From assembly GCF_013001025.1 (NCBI RefSeq), contig NZ_CP053021.1, positions 3,190,001 through 3,254,000 on the forward strand: DNA of 64,000 nt, written 5' to 3'. Below the pieces are notes generated by a model. It was not told the DNA's origin and did no database searches. It was given only the letters and a program-made list of their open reading frames with translations. Origin of the DNA: Sphingobium yanoikuyae (GTDB lineage Bacteria > Pseudomonadota > Alphaproteobacteria > Sphingomonadales > Sphingomonadaceae). Position 1 is the stretch's first letter. Every line of letters begins with the position of its first letter. The translations under genes and the position numbers were made by a program. Positions 27,268-35,501 of this stretch are shown one piece after another.

Positions 27268-27295
27268 CTCCAAACAATTTGTTCGGAGTTATTTA
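27268..27295 (-). promoter_or_regulatory. TAAATA + hairpin leader of capsid gene
   Basis: TAAATA (27295-27290), then 10-bp arms CTCCGAACAA / TTGTTTGGAG around one base, then AATTCTTATAAA-ATG. It differs from the tail-tube copy by one extra central base. The GGAG used as SD is inside the 3' arm. Confidence 0.75.
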
Positions 27296-27306
27296 TGCAA
27301 ACGCCA

Positions 27307-27924
27307 TTATAGGCCGCGCCGACCGAGCCTGAACAACAGATACCGCTTCACCAATTCCGTCGAAACATCGCCTTCCTTGAAGGGCTCAGCGACCTTTTGA
27401 CTTGAACGCCAATCATCCAGACTGCGAAGAGCCGCTTCAGTCGAGGGATAAGCCGGGTTGATCACCAAACTGATTTCGCTGAGGTCGACGTCAATCAGGC
27501 TGCGGACGATGATGTCGCCATCACGCTTTTCCCAACGATCTTCGCGGACGCGGAAGCCGAAGCTGACCTGAAGATCGCCATCCTCAAGGGCGCTACGCTG
27601 CTGGTCAGTGAACCGATCGACCGACAGGTCGAAGGTCAGGCCGCGCGCATCCTCACCCAGCACCAGCTTGCCTGATCGGGTAGACCCCAGCGGCAATGAA
27701 GTGTCGTGCGCCCACAGCGCATAGATGTTGCGGGTGCCAGCGGCGACTTCGGCCAGCGATCTGGCGAACGCGCCGGGTTCGATGCGTTCGATAAAGCCAC
27801 CAAGATCAAGGCTGTCGCTGTTGAACATGGCGGCATAGCCATATCCGCGCTTCTGTTCGGCGGTGGCTTCACGAAGTTCAAAGTCGGTCAGCGCCATATG
27901 GCGGGTTTCATTCTGCATTTTCAT
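27307..27924 (-). CDS. prohead protease (HK97 family)
   Basis: About 205 aa from ATG 27924 or 27918, with GGAGG upstream. EQKRGYGYAAMFNSDSLDLGGFIERIEPGAFARSL, then IYALWAHDTSLPLGSTRSGKL (catalytic His in AHD) and LQVSFGFRV (Ser) match the family, whose Ser/His/Glu site cleaves the capsid delta domain. It overlaps the 3' end of the portal gene. Confidence 0.9.
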   Translation of the reverse strand: MKMQNETRHMALTDFELREATAEQKRGYGYAAMFNSDSLDLGGFIERIEPGAFARSLAEVAAGTRNIYALWAHDTSLPLGSTRSGKLVLGEDARGLTFDLSVDRFTDQQRSALEDGDLQVSFGFRVREDRWEKRDGDIIVRSLIDVDLSEISLVINPAYPSTEAALRSLDDWRSSQKVAEPFKEGDVSTELVKRYLLFRLGRRGL

Positions 27925-29215
27925 TATCCTCCACAGGATTGGTTTCATCCTGCGTGGCAGGCTGTTGGTGTTCGGGCTGGGTTTGAGCCGCCTCGGATGC
28001 TGCGGTGTCGGGCTGAGCCTTGAGGCGCACAGTCGCGCCTTGGATCATCAATTCGTCGCCACCCTCCAGCGGTGGACGATTGTCGAGCGCGCGCGCCTCG
28101 TTTGGGGTGATCAAAGCGGTGTTGACCGCCATAGCCAGCCCCGTCATCCGCGAGGTAAAATCGCCACGTTGGAGGCCATCAAGGTCGAATTCGACGAAGC
28201 TGTTGCTGTTCTTTTTGCCGAACAGCTTGGCGTTCATTTCCTGCTCGATCAGTTCAACCAGCGGGACGATGGTGTGCTGCGCGAAATTGAGGTTTTGCTG
28301 TTCGACGTTGGAATATGTCCCGGTCGACAGGTCGTGCAGCATGGCGGGCGCGATATTGAGGATTCGCGCCACTTCACCGATTTGGAACTGGCGCAGTTCC
28401 AGCAGTTGCTGGTCGCGGGCATTGACGCCGATGGGCGTTAGGCTGAAACCGGTGGGAAGCGGCAGCACCTTATTGGCATGACGCTTATTTGCCGCGATGA
28501 TCGTGGAAATCTGTTCGCTGGCACGGGTGTTCGCTTCTGGGGAGGACGCAGCGGGCGTCTCCAACGCCAGCGGCGGCACGCCACCATTGACCAGCAGCGT
28601 CGAAGCGTAGCGTTCGGCAGCCAGCATCAGCCCGAACGTGTCGCGATGGACGACCAACGGCGATATGGTCGAGACGCCATCATCGGCCACCAGCAGGGTG
28701 AAATCGAGAATTTGGGTGTGACTATATGTGACACCGTCGATCGTGTAAGATCGTGACAGCCCACGGGCACTAATCTGCTGCCTGATCGTGACCTTGGACA
28801 CTGGAACCGGGATCAGGCCAGTCGTGCGACCAGCGCCATCGGCGACGATGATCGACAGGAAGCGACCATCCAGCAGCAGGCGGCTGACCAGCATTTTGCG
28901 GAAAGCATATGACGTATGGATGTCGTTGGGCCGATCGTGGATCACCCGATAGAGCGGATTGGCGCTGTCCTTCTCGGTGACCGCACCTTGGGTCTTGAAC
29001 AGGTGGAACGGCAGATGAGCGATGGTGCCCGCGATCACGTTGACCGCCGCCCAAACGGCAGGGATCGACAGCGCCTTTTCGAACGTGATGGTTTCGCCGG
29101 TCAGTGATGAGGCGGTATTGAAAAACGCAGACCACGCGCTGGCATCAGTCAGCGAAACGCTCGGATTTTCTAGACTATGTGACCGACGCTCGGCTCCAAA
29201 AATGTTGAACAGCAT
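27908..29215 (-). CDS. portal protein (HK97 family)
   Basis: 435 aa. The middle region KALSIPAVWAAVNVIAGTIAHLPFHLFK is a hallmark of phage portal proteins. Later, VARILNIAPAMLHDLSTGTYSNVEQQNLNFAQHTIVPLVELIEQEMNAKLF is the conserved C-terminal portal signature. It forms the dodecameric DNA-entry vertex. TAAATA stands 5 nt before ATG; no SD. Confidence 0.93.
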   Translation of the reverse strand: MLFNIFGAERRSHSLENPSVSLTDASAWSAFFNTASSLTGETITFEKALSIPAVWAAVNVIAGTIAHLPFHLFKTQGAVTEKDSANPLYRVIHDRPNDIHTSYAFRKMLVSRLLLDGRFLSIIVADGAGRTTGLIPVPVSKVTIRQQISARGLSRSYTIDGVTYSHTQILDFTLLVADDGVSTISPLVVHRDTFGLMLAAERYASTLLVNGGVPPLALETPAASSPEANTRASEQISTIIAANKRHANKVLPLPTGFSLTPIGVNARDQQLLELRQFQIGEVARILNIAPAMLHDLSTGTYSNVEQQNLNFAQHTIVPLVELIEQEMNAKLFGKKNSNSFVEFDLDGLQRGDFTSRMTGLAMAVNTALITPNEARALDNRPPLEGGDELMIQGATVRLKAQPDTAASEAAQTQPEHQQPATQDETNPVEDNENAE

Positions 29216-29220
29216 ATCGA

Positions 29221-29226
29221 TATTTA
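29221..29226 (-). promoter_or_regulatory. TAAATA start box, portal gene
   Basis: ATAAATATCGAT-ATG, gap 5 nt. Confidence 0.55.
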
Positions 29227-29266
29227 TGCTGGTCGATGAAATGCCGATCGCCGCCCGGTGAAGGCG

Positions 29267-30889
29267 CTATGAAGCCCACTTCAGGAGGTCGAAATCAGGG
29301 TCTTCGAACGGGTTATAGGCATCGGCTTTCGGGCGATTACGCGCCTTAAAACCCAGTCCCATCGCCAGTGCGACCGCACCATCGATGCGGAAGCGAGATG
29401 CGATCTTGTTGAACTTTCGTCCGTCTGCTTTGTCGCTCTCGACCTGCGCGTTCATCACATTGGCGGTCAGCAGCGGATGCCCGTCATGCTTGAGCGCGCC
29501 GGTGAGAATTTCGCGCTCAAAGGCTTCAATTGCGGGCGTCATATCCTTGAACCCCTGCCCCCATGCGACGATTTTCAGCCCGGTCTCATCTTTTTCGCCG
29601 TCGCGGTGAGAAGCAAACCCCATGTCATCAAAGATACGCAGCAGTTCGTCGGTGCCCCAGCGATCGAACACAAGGGCGCGGACATCATATTTGCCGCAAA
29701 GTTCGACGATCTTGGCTGCGACATCGCGTGGACTGACCACCCTGCCCGCCGAAAGGTTCAACTGTTTTTGGCTGGCATATAAGTCATAGCGCACGCGATC
29801 GCGGCGGACATGATCCTCCACTTCATCTCGCGGCTTCCAGAACCACGATTTCGTGCGGGTTTCATCGTGCGCACCACAGGTCACAGCCACCAGTGCGGTG
29901 AGGTCGACCTTTTTCGACATATCAAGCGCCAGATAGATCGGCTCACCATCAGCCAGTTCATATGACGCTTCACAGGCCTTCCAATCGGCGCGAGATATCA
30001 ACGACGCCGTCAGGCTGATCCGTTGATTGAGATATCGGCGACGGAAATTGGATTCCTTGGCGGGCATGCGGATGGCTTCGGCAGCAGCTTCCTCTATCGG
30101 TTTCCACGATTTCCACGTCGCGAGCGCCGGGTTGGCCTTTAGCCATTGTTCGCGGTCATCGAGCGCGCACCCCTCTTCGGCGGCATAAAGGTGACAAACT
30201 ATCTGGTCCGATTGCCCGCTGAGACCATCGTCGATCAGCTTGGAGAGTGGATGTTCGGGGTCGTGGTTCTGCGTGCTGATAACGACAGCCAGCGGCGATG
30301 CGACCGCCTGCTGGCCGTCATACATGGTGTTCCACAGGTCGTCATCGCGGGCTTCGCCGAACTCATCATAGACGAAGAATGTCGGACCAAGGCCATGCTT
30401 GGTGGCGCTGTCGGCGGAAAGGGCGCGGTATTTTGATCCACGCGCCTTGGTGTCCGTGCGTTTGACGAAGATGGTATTCTTGGAATCGGTGATCTGGAGC
30501 CAATGCTGAAGTTGCGGCTCCATTCGGATCATCTTGGCGCACATGTCGAAGATCACGCGGGCCTGTGATCGATCGACCGCACATGAGAAAACCTGTCCGT
30601 TCTGGACGCTTTCCGGGCCGATTAGGTGGCAAAGCAGCAGCCCAGCCACCGCATATGACTTCGCGTTTTTTCGGGCCACCGAAAGGACGGCCTTACGCAC
30701 CACGCGCTGACCATCATCATATTCAGGTTCATAGATCGCGCGTATCCACGCGGCCAACCAAGGATCGACCGAGAAACGCTGTCCAACCGCGACCCCGTCG
30801 ACCAGCGGCAGGCGGTTGAGAAAGGCGATGATCTTATCGGCGCGGGTCGGGTTTCGAAGGATGACCGGCGCGTCAGGCGCAAAACTCAA
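29267..30889 (-). CDS. large terminase subunit
   Basis: 540 aa. The ATPase motor has the HK97-type Walker A variant VLSVARKNAKSYAVAG and Walker B TFFVYDEFGE. The C-terminal nuclease starts near PIYLALDMSKKVDLTALVAV with acidic metal ligands. The start is TTG in a TTGA overlap with the small subunit; no ATG exists before Walker A, so the TTG is believable. It cuts and packages concatemeric DNA into proheads. Confidence 0.93.
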   Translation of the reverse strand: MSFAPDAPVILRNPTRADKIIAFLNRLPLVDGVAVGQRFSVDPWLAAWIRAIYEPEYDDGQRVVRKAVLSVARKNAKSYAVAGLLLCHLIGPESVQNGQVFSCAVDRSQARVIFDMCAKMIRMEPQLQHWLQITDSKNTIFVKRTDTKARGSKYRALSADSATKHGLGPTFFVYDEFGEARDDDLWNTMYDGQQAVASPLAVVISTQNHDPEHPLSKLIDDGLSGQSDQIVCHLYAAEEGCALDDREQWLKANPALATWKSWKPIEEAAAEAIRMPAKESNFRRRYLNQRISLTASLISRADWKACEASYELADGEPIYLALDMSKKVDLTALVAVTCGAHDETRTKSWFWKPRDEVEDHVRRDRVRYDLYASQKQLNLSAGRVVSPRDVAAKIVELCGKYDVRALVFDRWGTDELLRIFDDMGFASHRDGEKDETGLKIVAWGQGFKDMTPAIEAFEREILTGALKHDGHPLLTANVMNAQVESDKADGRKFNKIASRFRIDGAVALAMGLGFKARNRPKADAYNPFEDPDFDLLKWAS

Positions 30890-31335
30890 TTGATGTCGAA
30901 GTCACCGGTATAAGCGTTGCGCCCGCTGTCCTCGCCTCCATTGATTTGCTGTCTGCTGACTGGGTCCAAGCCCAGTTTTGCGCCCAGTGTCACGATGAGG
31001 CGGGCGCTGTCGGCCTGCTCTTTGAACCAAGGGCTGATCTTCGTCTGACCAGTCGAACCGACGATTTCGTCAGCACCTTCCATGATCTTGCGCGTGGCCC
31101 GCTGGTGCGCGGCGACAGCCTCACAATAGGCGGCCAGCAAATGGCTGTCGGCGGTGGTGTAAACGCCATCCGGCATTGCCGTGACCAGCTTGGCCCAGAT
31201 TTTCTTGGCTGCTGGTGTCATCACGGTTGGGCGAACAGGCCCGCCCGTAGGACGCGGCTCGGTCAGGTTCAGCGGTCGGTTACCCGGATTACCGCTAAGT
31301 AGCTTGATTTCGGTCGGTTTTGATGGTCGTGCCAT
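30886..31335 (-). CDS. small terminase subunit (P27 family)
   Basis: 149 aa. MARPSKPTEIKLLSGNPGNRPLN...PRPTGG is the signature N-terminus of P27-type small terminases, followed by a helical oligomerisation region. It recognises the packaging site. TAAATA stands 4 nt before ATG. This is the first gene of the leftward head operon. Confidence 0.9.
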   Translation of the reverse strand: MARPSKPTEIKLLSGNPGNRPLNLTEPRPTGGPVRPTVMTPAAKKIWAKLVTAMPDGVYTTADSHLLAAYCEAVAAHQRATRKIMEGADEIVGSTGQTKISPWFKEQADSARLIVTLGAKLGLDPVSRQQINGGEDSGRNAYTGDFDIN

Positions 31336-31339
31336 CCAA

Positions 31340-31345
31340 TATTTA
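31340..31345 (-). promoter_or_regulatory. TAAATA start box, small terminase gene
   Basis: CTAAATATTGG-ATG, gap 4 nt. Confidence 0.55.
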
Positions 31346-31429
31346 GGCTAGGCGATGCTTTCCGATCCCAATTCGCTTGCGAAACGAAAATCGGCGCGCG
31401 AATGAGCTATTTTTTTGCGAGGTTACGAA

Positions 31430-32095
31430 ATGGATTTCAGCAGCGTGATGGAAGTGGTTGGGGCGTTGGGAGGTGTCGGCGTAATCGCTGCTGGTATCGG
31501 AGGCGTAGCCGGGAAAATCATGTCCTCACGCGCTATTGAGCACCATAAGGCGAGCTTAAAAGAGCAGCTTGAGACACACAAATCCGCGCTGAACAAAGAC
31601 CTTGAAACGCATAAGCTTACTCTTGGCAGAGAACTTGAAACCCATAAATCAGAATTAATTCTCGGTGCAGATAGAAATAGGCTTATTCTCAAACGACAGG
31701 AATTGATGTTTGAGAGAGAGCACGCTGCCGCTGTAGATTTCCTAAAGATATTCTACGGTGTAATGCCGGATGCTTGGGCACCAGATTTGGACTGGTCGGA
31801 TGCTCAACGAGAAATTGCAGAAAATCTTCCAGAACATGAGAGGCAGTTGAAGAAATTCCTGCTAAATCACGCAACAGCCCTTAGCCAAGAGGTTAGGAAA
31901 CTAGTCGCGTCGGCAAGGTCTAAAGCCAGTGATGGGTCGTTCGAGGTAGCCCAAGAGACTTCAGAAGGCAGTTATGAACCGGATCAATACCCTAGCAATA
32001 CGGTTAATAAGATTGTCGACGAATTCTACGAAGCGCTGTCTGATGCCGAAAAGAAAATTCGCGAAGACCTTCAAAACGGTTCGTTCTCTGGTTGA
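31430..32095 (+). CDS. membrane-anchored coiled-coil protein (accessory)
   Basis: 221 aa from ATG 31430 with GAGG about 8 nt upstream. A hydrophobic glycine-rich N-terminal segment (VVGALGGVGVIAAGIGGVAGKI, about 7-28) is followed by a coiled coil with a threefold repeat of about 11 residues centred on LETHKxxLxx(D/E) (about 46-78). A globular helical C-terminus follows. No enzyme motif is seen. It is A/T-rich and on the opposite strand to the terminase operon, as expected of late-acquired cargo. Confidence 0.7.
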   Translation: MDFSSVMEVVGALGGVGVIAAGIGGVAGKIMSSRAIEHHKASLKEQLETHKSALNKDLETHKLTLGRELETHKSELILGADRNRLILKRQELMFEREHAAAVDFLKIFYGVMPDAWAPDLDWSDAQREIAENLPEHERQLKKFLLNHATALSQEVRKLVASARSKASDGSFEVAQETSEGSYEPDQYPSNTVNKIVDEFYEALSDAEKKIREDLQNGSFSG

Positions 32096-32161
32096 AAAAT
32101 AATCTGAAATTTCGCGGAGATTCGCGTGTTATTAGGGGCGCGGTGCAGCGCCAAAAGGGGC

Positions 32162-32207
32162 GTAGTCCTTGGACTACCCCCTCCCATCGGGTCGGGGCCA
32201 CGGCCCC
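32162..32207. other. tandem hairpins in a convergent intergenic gap
   Basis: GTAGTCC-TT-GGACTAC (32162-32177) and GGGGCC-AC-GGCCCC (32194-32207) lie between the convergent coiled-coil and DUF4062 genes. There is no clear U-tract. They may act as a transcription barrier. Confidence 0.4.
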
Positions 32208-32315
32208 GCCGAACGAGGTTATCACCCGCCGCATTTATTTATCATCGGACACCCGATCGCGTGTCAGACATGCATTTGCGTTGAGGGCAGCTATTCGCAA
32301 GGTCGCCGAACAGCA

Positions 32316-33392
32316 CTAGAATGGGACTTCAAGGGCGGGGTCCGTAATCGAAATCTCGCCTTCGACAATTTTGAAGGTCGACAATGCCGCTGCGATATAA
32401 AACCGGCGGGCAACCCTTTCCGCTTCCGTGGTGAATGGGCTTTGCCCATTGTTGTCGGCGCGCATCAACCCAGCTTCTGTATAATATGCAATGAGCCTAT
32501 CTAGTGATTTGCGCGCTATTTTGAACAAGCCATAAGTATCTTCCTTTACCAAATCGCCCGCTATAGCTGAACCTATCGCAATGCAAGATTTGTCGTAATC
32601 TATGTTATAATAATAATAGCCATCCCAATCACTTGTACTAATATCTATGTGAGAGAATATTACCGGAAAAAAGGAAATCCACGACGCTTCTATCGTTGCA
32701 GCGCTTCCTTGCTTTTGAACGAAGCCATTTCCGGATATGATGGGCAATAGATTTATAGTGGTGGAGTCACTGGCAGACGGCAAAGTGGGAAGCGGTATAT
32801 CAACCACCAAGTTTCCTAACGCCTCTCGGAACTCCTGATTTTCTTTTCGGACCTGATTCAACTCTTCCAAAGCATCAAGGCTCGCTACAGCGTCTCCACG
32901 GACCCAACCAGTGCGCGGTTTAGTTGATTTAGCCAAAACCAACGATTCATAGACCGCAAGCTTCAATTCTCCAAGATTTGTCCAGTTTTTTCGCAAACGT
33001 TTACGCTCAGCTTCCGCAATAAACTCCTTCAGACGATTCCGACCAGCATCAGTATTCTCAATCTTATCAGCCGTTATCTTACCAATCTCGCCATGAAGCA
33101 TTACGAGAACCGGAACATTACGCTCAACAGCGTACAGGAATTCTTTGTGCGTATAGCTTAGACCATCATCAGCCACACTGCCATAACGCCCGGCAATAAT
33201 GAGAACGTAATAATCACATTTATCAATTAGAGATTTGATAAATTCGAACTGATCTTCATCGGCCGCTGGAAAAGACTCCATTTGGACAGGAAAGTCACCC
33301 ATACTGATAACCACATCTTGCACAGCGCGGCGCTCATCCTGAAGGTCTTCATATGTCGAACTGATGAAGACCTGATATCGCTTTTCGTGCAC
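32316..33392 (-). CDS. DUF4062-domain protein (accessory, putative immune effector)
   Basis: 358 aa from GTG 33392 with GGGGGAGGGAG upstream. The N-terminus YQVFISSTYEDLQDERRAVQD is the DUF4062 signature. DYYVLIIAGRYGSV and GLSYTHKEFLYAVE continue the fold, which is TIR/nucleoside-deoxyribosyltransferase-like. DUF4062 is found fused to NTPases and other effectors in bacterial conflict proteins. The C-terminal half (about 205-350) is unassigned and could be the sensor. The A/T-rich composition suggests recent transfer. Confidence 0.72.
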   Translation of the reverse strand: MHEKRYQVFISSTYEDLQDERRAVQDVVISMGDFPVQMESFPAADEDQFEFIKSLIDKCDYYVLIIAGRYGSVADDGLSYTHKEFLYAVERNVPVLVMLHGEIGKITADKIENTDAGRNRLKEFIAEAERKRLRKNWTNLGELKLAVYESLVLAKSTKPRTGWVRGDAVASLDALEELNQVRKENQEFREALGNLVVDIPLPTLPSASDSTTINLLPIISGNGFVQKQGSAATIEASWISFFPVIFSHIDISTSDWDGYYYYNIDYDKSCIAIGSAIAGDLVKEDTYGLFKIARKSLDRLIAYYTEAGLMRADNNGQSPFTTEAERVARRFYIAAALSTFKIVEGEISITDPALEVPF

Positions 33393-33485
33393 GCGTACTC
33401 CCTCCCCCTTGGGATTAAGGAGCGAAACCTACCCAAGTCCGCAGATAAGTCCATAAGGCGGACAGTATCGCATGAGGCATCATCG

Positions 33486-33839
33486 TCAGCTACGTGGTCC
33501 ATTTGGATGCCCCGCATCGATTGGATAGCCGTCAGCATCGCAAGCGATATCATAGCCCATCCGTTCCTGCCGCGCCTTTGCAGCGTCGTGGCAGGTCTTG
33601 CACATCGACTGGACCTCACCATGCCAGAAAAGGTCATGATCGCCGCGATGGGGAATGATGTGATCAACCACCGTGGCAGCGCTGGTCACGCCCATCGCCT
33701 CGCAATATCGACATAGCGGTTCCGCTCGCAACTGCGCCAGACGCTTTACCTTCCACGCCTTCCACCCATACCATCGCCGATATTCGGCCGCAGCGTCAGA
33801 CCGCCGTTCCATCCCACGAGCCACCAAGATTGAGAGCAT
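33486..33839 (-). CDS. HNH endonuclease (packaging-associated type)
   Basis: About 117 aa from ATG 33839, overlapping the upstream 75-aa gene. The core is CRYC...VVDHIIPHRGDHDLFWHGEVQSMCKTCHDAAK: zinc-binding CxxC pairs around DH and H residues. In HK97-like phages such HNH proteins sit beside the terminase and assist cos cleavage. Here two accessory genes (31430-33392) lie between it and the small terminase. Confidence 0.85.
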   Translation of the reverse strand: MLSILVARGMERRSDAAAEYRRWYGWKAWKVKRLAQLRAEPLCRYCEAMGVTSAATVVDHIIPHRGDHDLFWHGEVQSMCKTCHDAAKARQERMGYDIACDADGYPIDAGHPNGPRS

Positions 33840-34023
33840 CGCCGCCCGGCAAACCGGGTAAAATCTTGGCTGTAGGTTTGAACACAGCAAAGTAGCGGAT
33901 CAAGGCGTCGGCCAGCCCATAGAGTTCATTGCGGCGCTGCTTTTCGTTGGCCTTGGAATCCCAGCCCATCATTTCCCGAACGATCACTTCGGCGACCATG
34001 TGCGTTGTGGGTTCGTTGGTCAT
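33796..34023 (-). CDS. small hypothetical phage protein
   Basis: 75 aa, MTNEPTTHMVAEVIVREMMGW..., with SD GGAGAGGG before the ATG and an ATGA overlap with the upstream gene. It is soluble; no domain recognised. Confidence 0.65.
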   Translation of the reverse strand: MTNEPTTHMVAEVIVREMMGWDSKANEKQRRNELYGLADALIRYFAVFKPTAKILPGLPGGDALNLGGSWDGTAV

Positions 34024-34229
34024 TTGCCCTCTCCTATCGCTGCCTTGAGGTTGAGCCAAACCAGCGGCAAGACGGCAGCGGCAGCGGTAAGGAATGTCGT
34101 TGAAGTGATGGTCAGGCCGACCTGCATCGGCACCCAACTGCCATAGGCCAGACTGGCACACCCGGTGCCGCAGAGCATCAGCAGGTTGCCCAGTGCTGAG
34201 AATATGAAGGCGTCTCGGAGATGGATCAC
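34020..34229 (-). CDS. small two-span membrane protein
   Basis: 69 aa from GTG 34229 (GTGA overlap). Two hydrophobic stretches, AFIFSALGNLLMLCGTGCASLAYG and VGLTITSTTFLTAAAAVLPLVWL, are followed by a short basic tail. Topology is compatible with a holin or antiholin, but it is not near the lysozyme gene. Confidence 0.65.
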   Translation of the reverse strand: MIHLRDAFIFSALGNLLMLCGTGCASLAYGSWVPMQVGLTITSTTFLTAAAAVLPLVWLNLKAAIGEGK

Positions 34230-34339
34230 TGACCAACCTCCGGCATCGCATCGATAATGGTTTCGGCCGCATCGACCAGCTTGTCGATGGCATCGAGAAT
34301 GCGCTCAAGCGCAAGAATTGCGAAGTCATAGTCATCCAT
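34226..34339 (-). CDS. 37-aa acidic helical phage peptide
   Basis: MDDYDFAILALERILDAIDK... ending MPEVGQ. It reads as one amphipathic helix. It begins a tightly overlapping three-gene chain (GTGA, then ATGA). TAAATA stands 5 nt before ATG, supporting that this very short frame is translated. Confidence 0.6.
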   Translation of the reverse strand: MDDYDFAILALERILDAIDKLVDAAETIIDAMPEVGQ

Positions 34340-34344
34340 ATGAC

Positions 34345-34350
34345 TATTTA
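34345..34350 (-). promoter_or_regulatory. TAAATA start box, 37-aa gene
   Basis: GTAAATAGTCAT-ATG, gap 5 nt. Confidence 0.5.
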
Positions 34351-34439
34351 CTTCAGCAGCAGCCAGAAGGCCTGATAAAAGGGTATTTGGTCAATTCTTG
34401 ATAGACGCAACTTTAACCGACAGCGGCTATGCAATCCGC

Positions 34440-34715
34440 ATGATAAGACTTTGGAACTGGAACGCGCCCGTCAGATCAGCAGCGGTGTGGATATGTGCAA
34501 CCATAGCCATTGGCGAAGCCGCTATCGTCATCAGCCAACAGTCTATTTTGATCGACCATGGAGAATGCGCTGATCCAGCAAATAAGATCGCCATGCTGAA
34601 AACATGCACCTACTGGACCGGCCGTGAGGCCAAAATGATAACGATCGGCGGCATGTATGAGACGTGCGCCCCGACGATTGAGACAAAGAGACTAGGCGGA
34701 ACAACTTCATCTTAG
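34440..34715 (+). CDS. hypothetical protein with one membrane segment
   Basis: About 91 aa from ATG 34440; a TTG at 34398 would extend it. A hydrophobic segment SAAVWICATIAIGEAAIVI (about 14-33) precedes a soluble part with four Cys. No SD is clear and no family is recognised, so it may be spurious. Confidence 0.4.
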   Translation: MIRLWNWNAPVRSAAVWICATIAIGEAAIVISQQSILIDHGECADPANKIAMLKTCTYWTGREAKMITIGGMYETCAPTIETKRLGGTTSS

Positions 34716-34765
34716 AGGCGGGACCAACGGTTCCGGCCCTTCGGGCCAGCCATCATCGGATAACC

Positions 34766-34771
34766 TAAATA
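34766..34771 (+). promoter_or_regulatory. TAAATA start box, methyltransferase gene (+ strand)
   Basis: CTAAATATGGG-ATG, gap 4 nt. It is the only + strand example, so the motif follows gene direction. Confidence 0.6.
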
Positions 34772-34775
34772 TGGG

Positions 34776-35501
34776 ATGGCAAAGCTATCCCACGCACAGG
34801 TCAAACAGCATCGTCTGGCCTGCGATCTACTCACCAAGGATGTCCTGACGTTGGACGAACGCGAATTCGTAATCCAGCACTGGAATGAAGGCGCAGAACA
34901 CAACAATGCAGCGGCCGGTGCGTTTTTCACACCGCTTGGACTGGCCTTCGACATGGCGCTGGACGTGTCTGGCAAACGCATCCTCGACCTATGCGCGGGT
35001 ATCGGCGGCCTGTCATATGCGGCCTACTGGCACGGTCGACGCTGGAATGATCGGCCGGAAATAACCTGTGTGGAAATGAATTCCAGCTATGTCGCTGTCG
35101 GCCGCAAGGTCATGCCAGAGGCGCGTTGGATCGAAGCCGATGTCCAAAACCTACCCGACGATCTGGGCAAGTTTGACTGGGTGATTTCAAACCCACCGTT
35201 CGGGAAGAAAATCAAGATCGCAGGACCGCGCTACAGCGGCGAAGCTGATCTGGCCGTCATCGACATCGCAAGCCAGTATGCGCCGGACGGCACTTTCATC
35301 ATTCCGCAGATGAGCGCGCCTTTTGCCTATTCTGGTCAGCCATATTATCGGCTGCGCACCAGCGCGAAATATGAGCGCTTCAACAAAGCCACCGGCATCA
35401 GTCTGGAAGCCGGATGCGGCGTCGATTGTGCGTACTTTATTGATGAATGGCGGGGCGTGGCACCATCTGTCGAGATAGTCACGGCTGATTTTGCGGCATG
35501 A
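34776..35501 (+). CDS. orphan DNA adenine/cytosine-N4 methyltransferase
   Basis: 241 aa. SAM-binding motif I is RILDLCAGIGGLSYAA (about 70-85) and the catalytic motif IV is NPPF in DWVISNPPFGKKI (about 138). AGAFFTPLGLAFDMA resembles the N-terminal FxxP..la motif of gamma/N6-A enzymes. No cognate endonuclease is adjacent, so it probably protects phage DNA or regulates it. It overlaps the convergent FRG gene by 23 bp. Confidence 0.82.
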   Translation: MAKLSHAQVKQHRLACDLLTKDVLTLDEREFVIQHWNEGAEHNNAAAGAFFTPLGLAFDMALDVSGKRILDLCAGIGGLSYAAYWHGRRWNDRPEITCVEMNSSYVAVGRKVMPEARWIEADVQNLPDDLGKFDWVISNPPFGKKIKIAGPRYSGEADLAVIDIASQYAPDGTFIIPQMSAPFAYSGQPYYRLRTSAKYERFNKATGISLEAGCGVDCAYFIDEWRGVAPSVEIVTADFAA

